Made by a program: the position numbers and the translations under genes
The notes under the pieces: model-generated
What the model was told of the DNA's origin: nothing
Seen by the model: the letters and a program-made list of their open reading frames with translations, nothing else
Database searches by the model: none
Virus record (IMG/VR): IMGVR_UViG_3300043398_000067
Location: 1-41,633 of that record
Direction: 5' to 3' (one strand)
Source of the DNA: a virus
Length of the DNA stretch: 41,633 nt
Shown: in pieces, positions 5,689 through 11,363 of the stretch
Numbering within the stretch: position 1 is the stretch's first letter
How the letters are laid out: the number at the start of each line of letters is the position of its first letter

Positions 5689-6075
5689 TCAACACTCCAT
5701 CCCTATCAACATACGCCTGTTTAGTAGTTTCCTTCTCACTTCCTCCGCTAGTGTTAGTCTTATTTTCGGCTCCTCTACTAACTGGTCAATATCCATTATC
5801 TTGCGAATACGATAATACAGGTGCGAGTAATCCTTATCGTATCCTGCTAAGTCCATGTGCATCTTCTTAAAGTGGTGTATCAATGTCCGGTTTTTACCGA
5901 GGTATGAAGTAATCATTTTTTCAGTCCACGACAAGTAATTTGCAGCGAAGTGGTAAAACAAATACCTGGCTTGTACTACTTCTCTAAGCCTGGATTTAGA
6001 GGATAGTTCTATCTGCCCTACTCCTGTTTCATTTTGGATTACACGTAGTAATCTGTCTAATTCTTCTGGTTTCAT
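5689..6075 (-). CDS. Stand-alone DnaA domain IV-like DNA-binding protein
   Basis: This 128-aa protein resembles the C-terminal DNA-binding domain of DnaA: SKSRLREVVQARYLFYHFA matches the helix that opens domain IV, and the following YLGKNRTLIHHFKKM corresponds to the DnaA signature helix that reads the DnaA box (typically GRDHTTVxHAxxK). The ATPase domain is absent, and a C-terminal helical tail (RLTLAEEVRRKLLNRRM) is added. A role in origin recognition or regulation of replication fits its place upstream of the initiator and helicase genes. Confidence 0.7.
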   Translation of the reverse strand: MKPEELDRLLRVIQNETGVGQIELSSKSRLREVVQARYLFYHFAANYLSWTEKMITSYLGKNRTLIHHFKKMHMDLAGYDKDYSHLYYRIRKIMDIDQLVEEPKIRLTLAEEVRRKLLNRRMLIGMEC

Positions 6076-6377
6076 AAAATCTGTAATTGATTATTAATTG
6101 TTTTTAGTTTGTAGGTGTTCACAGGCCGCCCAAAGTTGCCGATAACCATGTTTCCAGTTTTCTCTATCCGGCTATCTTTTTCAAGGGTGTTGAACGATCT
6201 GCGTAAAGAAGTAAGTGGAACGGAGGCTGTGAATAAAACCTCATGGGCATATTCAGGGGTGAACTCCTTTTCAGGATTGGACGTAAATAGGTTGAGGACT
6301 AAATCGTCCTGTTTTTCAGCGGCTTTGTGATACACCTTTAGGGTGTTTCCGCTTACGCTTGTTGTATTGTAGTACAT
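6072..6377 (-). CDS. Winged-helix-like DNA-binding protein
   Basis: The 101-aa product has a plausible winged-helix core: a first helix DLVLNLFTSNPEKEFTPEYAHEVLF, a recognition helix VPLTSLRRSFNTLEKDSRI, and a wing TGNMVIGNFGRPVNTYKL. This layout (split by the turn TASVPLT, ending in a Gly-Arg-Pro hairpin) is common among small phage regulators and replication accessory factors in Bacteroidota. Its stop overlaps the start of the DnaA-like gene (ATGA), so the two are probably coupled. The specific target is unknown. Confidence 0.6.
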   Translation of the reverse strand: MYYNTTSVSGNTLKVYHKAAEKQDDLVLNLFTSNPEKEFTPEYAHEVLFTASVPLTSLRRSFNTLEKDSRIEKTGNMVIGNFGRPVNTYKLKTINNQLQIL

Positions 6378-6534
6378 TGTTTGGGTTTATTGTGTAAAAT
6401 ATTAGATTTTGATTTCCGCATTTAGCACAGAAGGTATAGGCAGTATCTATCAATATGGGGCTATTAGGCTGCACAGGAGGCGTTATCTCCCCGCATCCGA
6501 TACTAAGCACCAATATTGAAAGATATTTCACCAT
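6316..6534 (-). CDS. Small putative lipoprotein with a CxxC pair
   Basis: The N-terminus MVKYLSILVLSIGC has a short positive start, a hydrophobic core and a lipobox-like SIGC, consistent with signal peptidase II processing and lipid attachment at Cys14. The mature part contains CAKC near residue 36, a likely metal or disulfide pair, and a basic tail. Its start overlaps the stop of the 84-aa gene. Its last 62 bases overlap the winged-helix gene, an unusually long overlap. A surface role such as superinfection exclusion is conceivable but unsupported. Confidence 0.5.
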   Translation of the reverse strand: MVKYLSILVLSIGCGEITPPVQPNSPILIDTAYTFCAKCGNQNLIFYTINPNNVLQYNKRKRKHPKGVSQSR

Positions 6535-6782
6535 AAGCGTTCCGTTGCGTCCGTGCTATCTTCGTACCTACGTACCCGCCATTCCCGTTCCCTTCGCCCC
6601 TTTTCTTCCATTTTTAGCCGCATTTCGTGGTACTCGCTTTGAAGTTCCTCCTTTTGTTTATCGGTCAGTTTAGTAACCGTTGATTTATAAGGCCCCTGTT
6701 GTAACTCTGTTTGAGTAGGGGTGTCTTTGTGGGCAGCGTACCAGGTTTTGAGCCATTGGTAGTATTTGGTTATGTAGTTCAT
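6528..6782 (-). CDS. Uncharacterised 84-aa charged protein
   Basis: The N-terminus is aromatic-rich (MNYITKYYQWLKTWYAAHKDTPTQ) and the C-terminal half is a strongly charged helix, likely a coiled coil (KQKEELQSEYHEMRLKMEEKGRREREW). It starts just after the stop of the interrupted DUF3127 gene. No known domain is visible. Tight packing on both sides supports expression in the recombination/replication operon. Confidence 0.6.
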   Translation of the reverse strand: MNYITKYYQWLKTWYAAHKDTPTQTELQQGPYKSTVTKLTDKQKEELQSEYHEMRLKMEEKGRREREWRVRRYEDSTDATERLW

Positions 6783-6783
6783 T

Positions 6784-7098
6784 CTAAAAAGGGAGTGATT
6801 GATCGTCCTGTGGTTTAAAAGATTGTGGCGTTGCTTTCAGTTTGTTAATCCTGAACCCGTCAAGGTTGGTGAAATACTTTCCGTTGTACTCCCGGCCTTT
6901 AAGCCCGAAGGTTACCTCCACCTCATCGCCTGTGTTGATAATATCCAACAGTTCGCAGTTCTTCTGCGTAAACTGGAAGGCTACAAATTGAGGGTACGAT
7001 GCCGCACCGTCTGTTAATACAAGTTCACGTTTTGTAAACTTTTAGGAAACCTTTTGCGGATCCCCTACTTTTACTACTTTTCCTGTGTACTGTAACAT
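6784..7098 (-). pseudogene. DUF3127 OB-fold (single-strand-binding-like) gene interrupted by an in-frame TAA
   Basis: From ATG 7098 the frame reads MLQYTGKVVKVGDPQKVS, then TAA at 7044-7042, then continues open for 85 more codons (KFTKRELVLTDGAASYPQFV, and onward to DDQSLPF) to TAG at 6784. The two parts together give the DUF3127 pattern: an opening OB-fold strand with G-V-V-K, then the Lys-Arg-Glu strand before a V-L-T-D, a G-D-E-V-E-V strand, G-R-E-Y-N-G-K-Y-F-T-N, and an acidic tail with terminal Phe as in SSB proteins. A GAA to TAA change at codon 19 explains the break. It sits beside the ERF recombinase, as expected. Possible causes are a real nonsense mutation, readthrough, or a sequence error. 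Confidence 0.7.
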
Positions 7099-7100
7099 GG

Positions 7101-7661
7101 TTATTTGGTTTTAAGTTGTTTAGATTTGTTTTTAAATGCTTCTAGTATGTGTTCGCTGGCCTGCTGTTGTGGTGGCATGAAATTATACAAAGTAGTTAAT
7201 TCAGCAACCGTACTGCAAGCCTTTATCTTTTCTATCGGGGCTTCAACGAACTCTTTTCCCTGTTCTACTTTCTGTTCTACTTTGCGAACGGGTGCCTGGA
7301 CAGCATCGTTGCCATCATTATCTTCGTCTTCCAGGCCAAGCAAAGATACAAGCGATCCTCTGCGAAAGTAGGTATTACAAGCAAGGAGTTTCTGTGCGTT
7401 ATCCGCTCCCACGTATATCATTTTCCCGCATATTTTTGTATCGCTTTCCGTGTCATACAGGCACGTTGTAAGCCCATCGGATTCGGGGGTGAAGATAATG
7501 AGTACCCCTAAATCGTTTAAAGGCTTTTTAACCTTATCCAGTACCTCGTTAAGTGTGGCGTATGCTGATTTGAAATGTGGGTTTTTGCCGTCCTTCTTTA
7601 CTGATATATTCAGTTTTTGAAAGGCTAACAGTTTCTTGTATATGTTTGTTTCTGTTTTCAT
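7101..7661 (-). CDS. ERF-family single-strand annealing recombinase
   Basis: This 186-aa protein matches the ERF superfamily: an N-terminal helix with KKLLAFQKLNISVKKDGKNP, the conserved FKSAYATLNEVLDKVK, a VLIIFTPESDG strand, and YFRRGSLVSLLGLEDEDNDG, the family's hallmark ending in Glu-Asp-x-Asp-Asp-Gly. The C-terminal third is a linker plus a small helical part (EFVEAPIEKIKACSTVAELTTLYN). ERF proteins form rings that anneal single strands during phage recombination. The neighbouring DUF3127 gene would be its single-strand-binding partner. The stop of the gene before it overlaps its start. Confidence 0.88.
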   Translation of the reverse strand: MKTETNIYKKLLAFQKLNISVKKDGKNPHFKSAYATLNEVLDKVKKPLNDLGVLIIFTPESDGLTTCLYDTESDTKICGKMIYVGADNAQKLLACNTYFRRGSLVSLLGLEDEDNDGNDAVQAPVRKVEQKVEQGKEFVEAPIEKIKACSTVAELTTLYNFMPPQQQASEHILEAFKNKSKQLKTK

Positions 7662-7855
7662 ATTGTTTCGCTTTTTAAGGTTTGTTCGAGTACCGCTTTC
7701 CCACCTGATTCTTTTAGGGTGTCGTAATATATCTGTGCCTGCTCTAAGGTAGTTGATACAGAACCTTGAACATAGGAGCCGTCAATGCTTATCCACCACG
7801 TTTGTACGGGGCCAGATGTTGTAATCTTTGTTTCTGTTTTTAATTCGATTGTCAT
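7658..7855 (-). CDS. Uncharacterised 65-aa protein
   Basis: A small beta-rich protein: TIELKTETKITTSGPVQTWW forms a strand-like start and ISIDGSYVQGSVSTTLEQAQ a second hairpin, followed by a helix (AQIYYDTLKESGGKAVLEQ). It overlaps the ERF gene start by an ATGA junction, so co-translation is likely. The pattern resembles small phage proteins found next to ERF genes, but I cannot name a family. Confidence 0.6.
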   Translation of the reverse strand: MTIELKTETKITTSGPVQTWWISIDGSYVQGSVSTTLEQAQIYYDTLKESGGKAVLEQTLKSETI

Positions 7856-7857
7856 GT

Positions 7858-8058
7858 TTATTTTGTTTTAGATGTTACTGTTTCAACTTTTCCCGTTCCT
7901 CCGCACTCGTGGCACTCATCCCCCTGTGCATCGCAATGCTCCCCGCAATCACTACAAATTCCGTAATCGTTCAAAGGCATACCGCAGCAGGATTCCTGGA
8001 CCTCGCCCGTACCCCCGCAGAACTCGCATTCATCTTCCGGTGTTTCTTTTGGTATCAT
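7858..8058 (-). CDS. 66-aa DnaJ-type zinc-finger protein
   Basis: The sequence is dominated by cysteines arranged like DnaJ zinc repeats: CEFCGGTG near residue 11, SCCG and CSDCGEHC in the middle, and CHECGGTG near residue 51. Two zinc ions could be bound. There is no J-domain, so it is not a complete chaperone. It is a longer relative of the 50-aa protein at 2959-3111. Such proteins may bind nucleic acid or help folding; neither is shown here. Confidence 0.7.
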   Translation of the reverse strand: MIPKETPEDECEFCGGTGEVQESCCGMPLNDYGICSDCGEHCDAQGDECHECGGTGKVETVTSKTK

Positions 8059-8273
8059 AGGTATAAAGATTTATATTGTTGTTCATCTTGAATTAAAGGC
8101 ATCAAATTGTTTTTCTTTGTTTCAAACTCTAATAGCAGATCGTGGCCATCTTCATGCTTATTGGCATAGTCAATAACGTGAAGCGTTAGTGTGCTAATCT
8201 GCAAGTAATTCTTACATGACCTGATGCAATGTAAAAGTTTGATAAAACTGGAGTTTCGTTGTGTGTTTTTCAT
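8055..8273 (-). CDS. Uncharacterised 72-aa protein
   Basis: The product is helical with an N-terminal basic part (MKNTQRNSSFIKLLHCIRSC) and a C-terminal charged part (LLLEFETKKNNLMPLIQDE). It overlaps the zinc-finger gene start by ATGA and begins just after the HNH endonuclease gene ends. No domain is recognised. Confidence 0.55.
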   Translation of the reverse strand: MKNTQRNSSFIKLLHCIRSCKNYLQISTLTLHVIDYANKHEDGHDLLLEFETKKNNLMPLIQDEQQYKSLYL

Positions 8274-8275
8274 GT

Positions 8276-8770
8276 TTATATTTGGTTTAAATTTGCGAAT
8301 TGTCCATGTGCTTCAGCAGCAACTTTATTATATGCTTTTGCCGCATCTATTTCAGTTTTAAAAGTTCCTATATACCTATTTTTGCCGTTATATTGTATTC
8401 TTACTATATATTTGTCCGTTATTCTTTTATTATCTTTAGTGGCTTTTTGAAAATAAACCCCCAAATATTTAGAACCTGAATTTTTTTTCTTTGCTCTGTT
8501 TTTCATGTTCTCGGAATGGGTACAAACCCTCAAATTACATCTTTGATTATTGAGTCCATTCTTGTCAATATGATCCACCTGAAGAAGCCTATTATTAACG
8601 ACCATTAAATATCTATGTAAATATTGATGCTTCCCCATATAACTACGGGCAGCATAAAAACTATTATTTTTAGTACCCCTCACAGCAAACCATTTGTATT
8701 TATTTAAATCGATGTAATCCTCATCATCTACTATTGAAAATTGTCCTTTGGTAAGATTTATTTTTTTCAT
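8276..8770 (-). CDS. HNH endonuclease with AP2 DNA-binding domain
   Basis: The 164-aa protein has the order typical of free-standing HNH-AP2 homing-type nucleases: an N-terminal strand region (FSIVDDEDYIDLNKYKWF), an HNH core with LHRYLM and QVDHIDKNGLNNQRCNLRVC (His and Asn residues of the metal site), then an AP2 domain near residues 100-155 (YLGVYFQKATKDNKRITDKY then IGTFKTEIDAAKAYNKVAAE). Its ATG overlaps the stop of the small repressor gene. It would cut a specific DNA site and promote its own spread. It has inserted in, or evolved with, the early operon without breaking a visible gene. Confidence 0.88.
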   Translation of the reverse strand: MKKINLTKGQFSIVDDEDYIDLNKYKWFAVRGTKNNSFYAARSYMGKHQYLHRYLMVVNNRLLQVDHIDKNGLNNQRCNLRVCTHSENMKNRAKKKNSGSKYLGVYFQKATKDNKRITDKYIVRIQYNGKNRYIGTFKTEIDAAKAYNKVAAEAHGQFANLNQI

Positions 8771-8931
8771 TTCAGTAAATTATTAAGTTTACTCTTTTCA
8801 TCTTTGGTTAGTGTATCTGAATTTACTTTTCTCCAAAATGTAACCCTGCTCATATCCATTTGGGTGGAAATCCAGTTTCGTGTTCGCCCTGCCTTTTTAA
8901 TTTTAATCCTTAATTCTGCCTTATAGTTCAT
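8767..8931 (-). CDS. 54-aa helix-turn-helix regulator, copy A
   Basis: The gene encodes MNYKAELRIKIKKAGRT, then a helix-turn-helix-like section (NWISTQMDMSRVTFWRKVNS) and a short C-terminal helix (TLTKDEKSKLNNLL). It is clearly a paralogue of the 55-aa protein at 11360-11527: the two share MNYK-ELR-KIKK-GRT, WIS-Q, TFWRK and LTK-EK at the same places. A 6-6-6 palindrome overlaps its own promoter, so it is probably an autorepressor. The stop overlaps the HNH gene start (ATGA). Function is inferred from size, fold pattern and operator. Confidence 0.7.
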   Translation of the reverse strand: MNYKAELRIKIKKAGRTRNWISTQMDMSRVTFWRKVNSDTLTKDEKSKLNNLLK

Positions 8932-8954
8932 AGTGGTTTGATTTAATTATTAAG

Positions 8955-9020
8955 CAAATATATGAAACATTTTTGTTTCACAATACAGAAAGCGATATTT
9001 ATTTTTAGTAAATAATGCAA
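8955..9020 (-). promoter_or_regulatory. Promoter and operator of regulator A
   Basis: On the minus strand TATATTTG (8962-8955) matches the Bacteroidota -7 box TAnnTTTG, with an ATTG about 19 bases upstream as a possible -33 element. Between them lies the palindrome TGAAACATTTTTGTTTCA (8963-8980), six-base arms around a six-base centre, where a repressor would block polymerase. Further upstream, 8997-9020 is a 24-bp sequence repeated exactly at 11594-11617 before the paralogous regulator; it contains ATTTA and TAAAT as a small inverted repeat. Confidence 0.55.
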
Positions 9021-9033
9021 ATGGCTTTAACGC

Positions 9034-9219
9034 TTAATTACGTGGCCTACCTGCCCTCTGTGGCCCCCATTTCTTAGGGGGGTATGCCTTTGTGTCTATG
9101 AACCCCCGCAAAGTACCCTCTATATGAGTTACCTTCATAATACCCCTGCGTACACGCTTACGGATGATGACCGAGGAAACCCCGGCCAGTTTAGCATAGT
9201 TTTCGATTGTTAGCATCAT
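9034..9219 (-). CDS. Small MerR/excisionase-like DNA-binding protein
   Basis: The 61-aa protein opens with LTIENYAKLAGVSSVIIRKRVRRG, the pattern of a winged helix-turn-helix of the MerR/Xis type (helix, turn at AGVS, recognition helix with Arg residues), followed by a wing (THIEGTLRGFIDTKAY) and a basic tail ending in GRPRN. Such proteins act as excisionases or small regulators. With no integrase in the window the excisionase reading is unproven. It starts three bases after the ribbon-helix-helix gene ends. Confidence 0.6.
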   Translation of the reverse strand: MMLTIENYAKLAGVSSVIIRKRVRRGIMKVTHIEGTLRGFIDTKAYPPKKWGPQRAGRPRN

Positions 9220-9221
9220 AG

Positions 9222-9416
9222 TTAAAATGGTAATTGTATGTTGTTTTTGTCTGCTTGTTCTTCAATCCACTTAGTATAGTCCCTTTCAAACTTCTCGCTG
9301 ATCACCTCACGGACAAAGCGGCTTAGTGGGATATTGTTTTTCTTGGCCCTATTTAGTAGTTCCAGGCTAGACTCTGATAATCTAAAAGTCTTTAATTTCA
9401 TCTTATTATAGGCCAT
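9222..9416 (-). CDS. Ribbon-helix-helix (Arc/CopG-like) regulator
   Basis: The product has a short strand (LKTFRLSES) and two helices (SLELLNRAKKNNI, then LSRFVREVISEKFERDYTKWIEEQ), the topology of ribbon-helix-helix repressors, which bind DNA as dimers through the strand. ATG 9416 gives 64 aa; the internal ATG at 9401 (MKLKTFRL) is a good alternative. It is the first backbone gene after the second cassette array. The 18-bp boundary sequence lies 16 bases before the start. Confidence 0.6.
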   Translation of the reverse strand: MAYNKMKLKTFRLSESSLELLNRAKKNNIPLSRFVREVISEKFERDYTKWIEEQADKNNIQLPF

Positions 9417-9431
9417 GCGTAATACGTTTTA

Positions 9432-9449
9432 TGCGACAATGCAGATGTT
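9432..9449. repeat. 18-bp array-boundary repeat, copy 1
   Basis: TGCGACAATGCAGATGTT is found here and again exactly at 41598-41615. Its last three bases are the GTT that opens the first (gene-less) unit of array 2, so it marks the exact junction of backbone and array. It could be an attachment site like attI, or a shared regulatory element upstream of the two genes it precedes. Confidence 0.5.
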
Positions 9450-9514
9450 CCCCTCAAGGCACAGGCGGGGATAAAAGAACACCCCGCATACGCCCCTGTG
9501 TCCGTGAGGGGAAC
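9447..9514. repeat. 68-bp gene-less mini-cassette (hairpin)
   Basis: The unit begins GTTCCCCTCAAGGCACAGG and ends, read inward, GTTCCCCTCACGGACACAGG; a further CGGGG/CCCCG pair closes the inner stem around about 11 bases. It thus has the GTT...AAC boundaries and private inverted ends of the gene cassettes but no room for a gene. It may be a decayed cassette or a terminal element of the array. Confidence 0.5.
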
Positions 9515-9614
9515 TAAGTACGGGTTACACCCCTGTGTCTCCACCCAGCGGAGAACATGGGGTTTGAGCCGACCGCCAAAACAACGAGGGGCGGCCCGGC
9601 CAAACCCGTACTTA
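9515..9614. repeat. Palindromic spacer 6 (between mini-cassette and HisRS-like cassette)
   Basis: The ends TAAGTACGGGTT and AACCCGTACTTA pair perfectly, so together with AAC and GTT the outer stem is 15 bp. It encloses G/C-rich secondary hairpins. Unlike the other spacers the base of this stem is fully symmetric. No convincing gene is present. Confidence 0.5.
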
Positions 9615-9634
9615 GTTATGCTCAATATTTTTTA

Positions 9635-10285
9635 TCATTTTTTTTCTCCCTCCCCAAAAGAGAACACAGAGAGTAATCGGTCAACTCCGATAGCAAAACC
9701 AATTCCGCCATCGTATTCACCACCACCGCAAATTTGTTTTGAACTGCCTAATTTATCGTAAGCAATTTCAAATCCTTTGCCTTCTTTATAGTAGTCCAAT
9801 CCCCTTGTAACATTCCTGCTCACTTCAAATCCGTCTATACCAAAGCATTTTACTAAATCACTTGCAATGGTTATCAGTTCTTCCAAGTAATCTTTTTTCG
9901 GATTAATAATTTCAACTCCAAATTGTGTAAACTGTCGGTATCTTCCTGCTTGGGGGCTTTCTCCTCTGAAACATTCCTGCACATAAAACAACTTCACATC
10001 ATTTTGAAATTTGAATTGTGTAATTGCTAATTTCTGAACCACCGCAGTATATTCAGGAGCAAGGCAAACATTTCTGTTGCCTCTATCGGTAAAATTGAAC
10101 ATCAGGTTATTATTTTCCTCTCCAACTTTATTTGCAAAGGTTTCTTGCATCTGAATAATTGGAATTGAAATTTCCTGATACCCTTTTTTAATTAGGTAGT
10201 TTGCCATTTCGGTTACAATGGTTCGTTTTTCATTGCCTACAAGTATTCTTGTGCCTTTATAGGTTGTTTCTTTAATCTCTAACAT
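9635..10285 (-). CDS. Minimal histidyl-tRNA synthetase-like catalytic core
   Basis: The 216-aa protein follows the class II HisRS core from its first residues: KGTRIL, a motif 1-like helix (TEMANYLIKKGYQEISIP), then YVQECFRGESPQAGRYRQFT (motif 2, with both key arginines). The histidine-binding signatures TRGLDYY and CGGGEYDGG are intact, as is motif 3 (AIGVDRLL with its arginine). The roughly 100-residue insertion normally between motif 2 and RGLDYY is missing, and so is the C-terminal anticodon-binding domain. It could therefore form histidyl-adenylate but lacks the usual tRNA-binding parts. HisZ-like regulation, amino-acid transfer to a non-tRNA target, or a defence/toxin role are possible. 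It is cassette cargo, not a phage backbone gene. Confidence 0.85.
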   Translation of the reverse strand: MLEIKETTYKGTRILVGNEKRTIVTEMANYLIKKGYQEISIPIIQMQETFANKVGEENNNLMFNFTDRGNRNVCLAPEYTAVVQKLAITQFKFQNDVKLFYVQECFRGESPQAGRYRQFTQFGVEIINPKKDYLEELITIASDLVKCFGIDGFEVSRNVTRGLDYYKEGKGFEIAYDKLGSSKQICGGGEYDGGIGFAIGVDRLLSVFSFGEGEKK

Positions 10286-10511
10286 ATTGCTGTATTTCAG
10301 TTTGTAATTGTCGGTTCATTTCAATATCAAGATCATAATAACCTTGTAGTCCTTCACGGCTTCCCACCATTCTCATTTCGTCTTTGTAAAAGAGTTCGTG
10401 TAGGTATCCAGTAAAATCTTCGTCTTTGCCTTTTATTCTGGCATCAACATATTTGCGAATTGGTTTCCTGAAAAACCATTTGATAAGTAACTTTTGAATT
10501 TTCTTTTTCAT
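10272..10511 (-). CDS. 79-aa partner of the HisRS-like protein
   Basis: The N-terminus is very basic (MKKKIQKLLIKWFFRKPIRKYV), possibly an amphipathic or membrane-touching helix, and the rest is acidic and helical (GYYDLDIEMNRQLQTEIQQYV). It overlaps the HisRS-like start by 14 bases and shares its cassette, so the two probably act together. It could be the substrate or a carrier for the activated histidine, but nothing in the sequence shows this. No family is recognised. Confidence 0.6.
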   Translation of the reverse strand: MKKKIQKLLIKWFFRKPIRKYVDARIKGKDEDFTGYLHELFYKDEMRMVGSREGLQGYYDLDIEMNRQLQTEIQQYVRD

Positions 10512-10582
10512 ATTGTAATTAATTTAGAGAACACAGAGTAAAAGCCCACTCACAAAAAATGATAAAAAATACTAAGCATAAC

Positions 10583-10651
10583 ACGGGTTTGGCAAAATGG
10601 CTTTCCGACACACAAGCCAACGCCAAAAGCCACTTCGCCAAGCCCGAAACC
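10583..10651. repeat. attC-like palindromic spacer 7
   Basis: This is the cleanest of the sites. ACGGGTTTGGCAAAATGGCT at the left pairs with AGCCACTTCGCCAAGCCCG at the right in a stem of about 21 bp with few mismatches, around a 25-base tip. On the coding strand it reads AAC-GGTTT-CGGGCTTGG at one end and CCAAACCCG-T-GTTATG at the other, with five unpaired bases against one. It resembles spacer 5 over its first 20 bases. Confidence 0.65.
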
Positions 10652-10713
10652 GTTACGTAGTTGTGTCATGTCGTATGGTGTTAGGCGTTGGTGTATAGTT
10701 GTACTAGATCAGG

Positions 10714-10995
10714 TTACTGCTTATTAAACCCACAAGTATTTCTATGGTACATTGTTAAAAGTTCATCCCATTCCGCTGCATGAACCGGATAGATTAAATC
10801 TTTCGCAGTAGCGTAGTACTCTTTCAATATTGTCATTTCGTCCTTGCTTACTATTGGTTCAGCGTTCTCAATCATCTGCCTACATGATTCCAACTGAGTA
10901 GGAAGAATACAGGATTGGAGCGAATGTTTGATTTTAATGAACGCTTTGGAGCGAAACTCATTGCGTTGCTGGGTGTAGTTGGGTTGGGCGTTCAT
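10714..10995 (-). CDS. Uncharacterised 93-aa protein
   Basis: The product is helical: KAFIKIKHSLQSCILPTQLE, ESCRQMIENAEPIVSKDEM and ILKEYYATAKDLIYPVHAAE, with a short end containing YHRNTCGFNKQ. No catalytic motif or membrane segment is visible. It overlaps the stop of the zinc-finger gene upstream (ATGA), so it belongs to the backbone operon. After its stop there is about 60 bp, including GTTAGGC on the plus strand, before spacer 7 of the second array. Confidence 0.6.
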   Translation of the reverse strand: MNAQPNYTQQRNEFRSKAFIKIKHSLQSCILPTQLESCRQMIENAEPIVSKDEMTILKEYYATAKDLIYPVHAAEWDELLTMYHRNTCGFNKQ

Positions 10996-11363
10996 AGGGT
11001 AGAGGAGTTAGTGGTGGTACTGGCGATGGCGAGGGCACTGATATAATTATCATAAGCATCGGGCCGCTGATACTTGTATGGATTGGCGAGTTTCAGGTGA
11101 GGCTGGGTGAGGCTGAGAAATTTCCTCGCCTGTTCGGTAGCACTTAAACCTCTGTCGTAATCAGGTTGTGCCAGTTTAGTTTGCGATGACTGAGTTTGTG
11201 CTTTCTTCACTTGATTATCAATACGGAACTGGGCCGTACAGACATAACCGATACCATTCTTCTTGGCCCCGGTTTTTCCGAATGTAGAAATCGGGTGAAA
11301 CTCTTTACATCTGCTACACCATTTTGTTCCGTCAGTAGTTGGTGTGTGTGTTTTGTTGCTCAT
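10992..11363 (-). CDS. 123-aa protein with N-terminal zinc-binding motif
   Basis: Residues 14-45 have WCSRCKEFHPISTFGKTGAK followed by GYVC, a common phage/HNH-like treble-clef start (CxxC, later C). Only three of the usual four cysteines are obvious; His or the lost fourth ligand may complete the site. The rest is polar (QVKKAQTQSSQTKLAQPDYD) with no catalytic His-Asn-His. Its start overlaps the stop of regulator B (ATGA), so it is probably controlled by that repressor. Confidence 0.6.
   Translation of the reverse strand: MSNKTHTPTTDGTKWCSRCKEFHPISTFGKTGAKKNGIGYVCTAQFRIDNQVKKAQTQSSQTKLAQPDYDRGLSATEQARKFLSLTQPHLKLANPYKYQRPDAYDNYISALAIASTTTNSSTL

Larger units (their letters stand above)
9615..10582 (-). 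mobile_element. Two-gene cassette carrying the HisRS-like gene, with private inverted ends
   Basis: The left end reads GTTATGCT, three bases, then TATTTTTTATCATTTTTT. The right end, read inward, is GTTATGCT, three bases (two different), then TATTTTTTATCATTTTTT. The inverted match is about 29 bp and is interrupted only in the three-base gap. The HisRS-like stop codon (TGA TAA) lies within the left copy. The cassette holds the 79-aa gene and the HisRS-like gene, overlapping by 14 bases. The boundaries and flanking palindromes follow the same rules as array 1. Confidence 0.6.

Noticed and set aside
8276-8770. HNH-AP2 gene as the mobiliser of the cassettes
   Set aside because: It is a homing-type endonuclease, lies in the backbone operon with a coupled start, and has no link in sequence to the GTT/AAC boundaries.
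9398-9625. 75-aa open frame on the minus strand (MSITKYGFGRAAPRC...)
   Set aside because: It lies wholly over the mini-cassette hairpin and palindromic spacer 6; the frame is a by-product of G/C-rich palindromes and has an odd composition.
242-10582. Cassettes as MITEs or IS remnants
   Set aside because: The inverted ends differ for each cassette, there is no target-site duplication that I can see, and no transposase gene is present.
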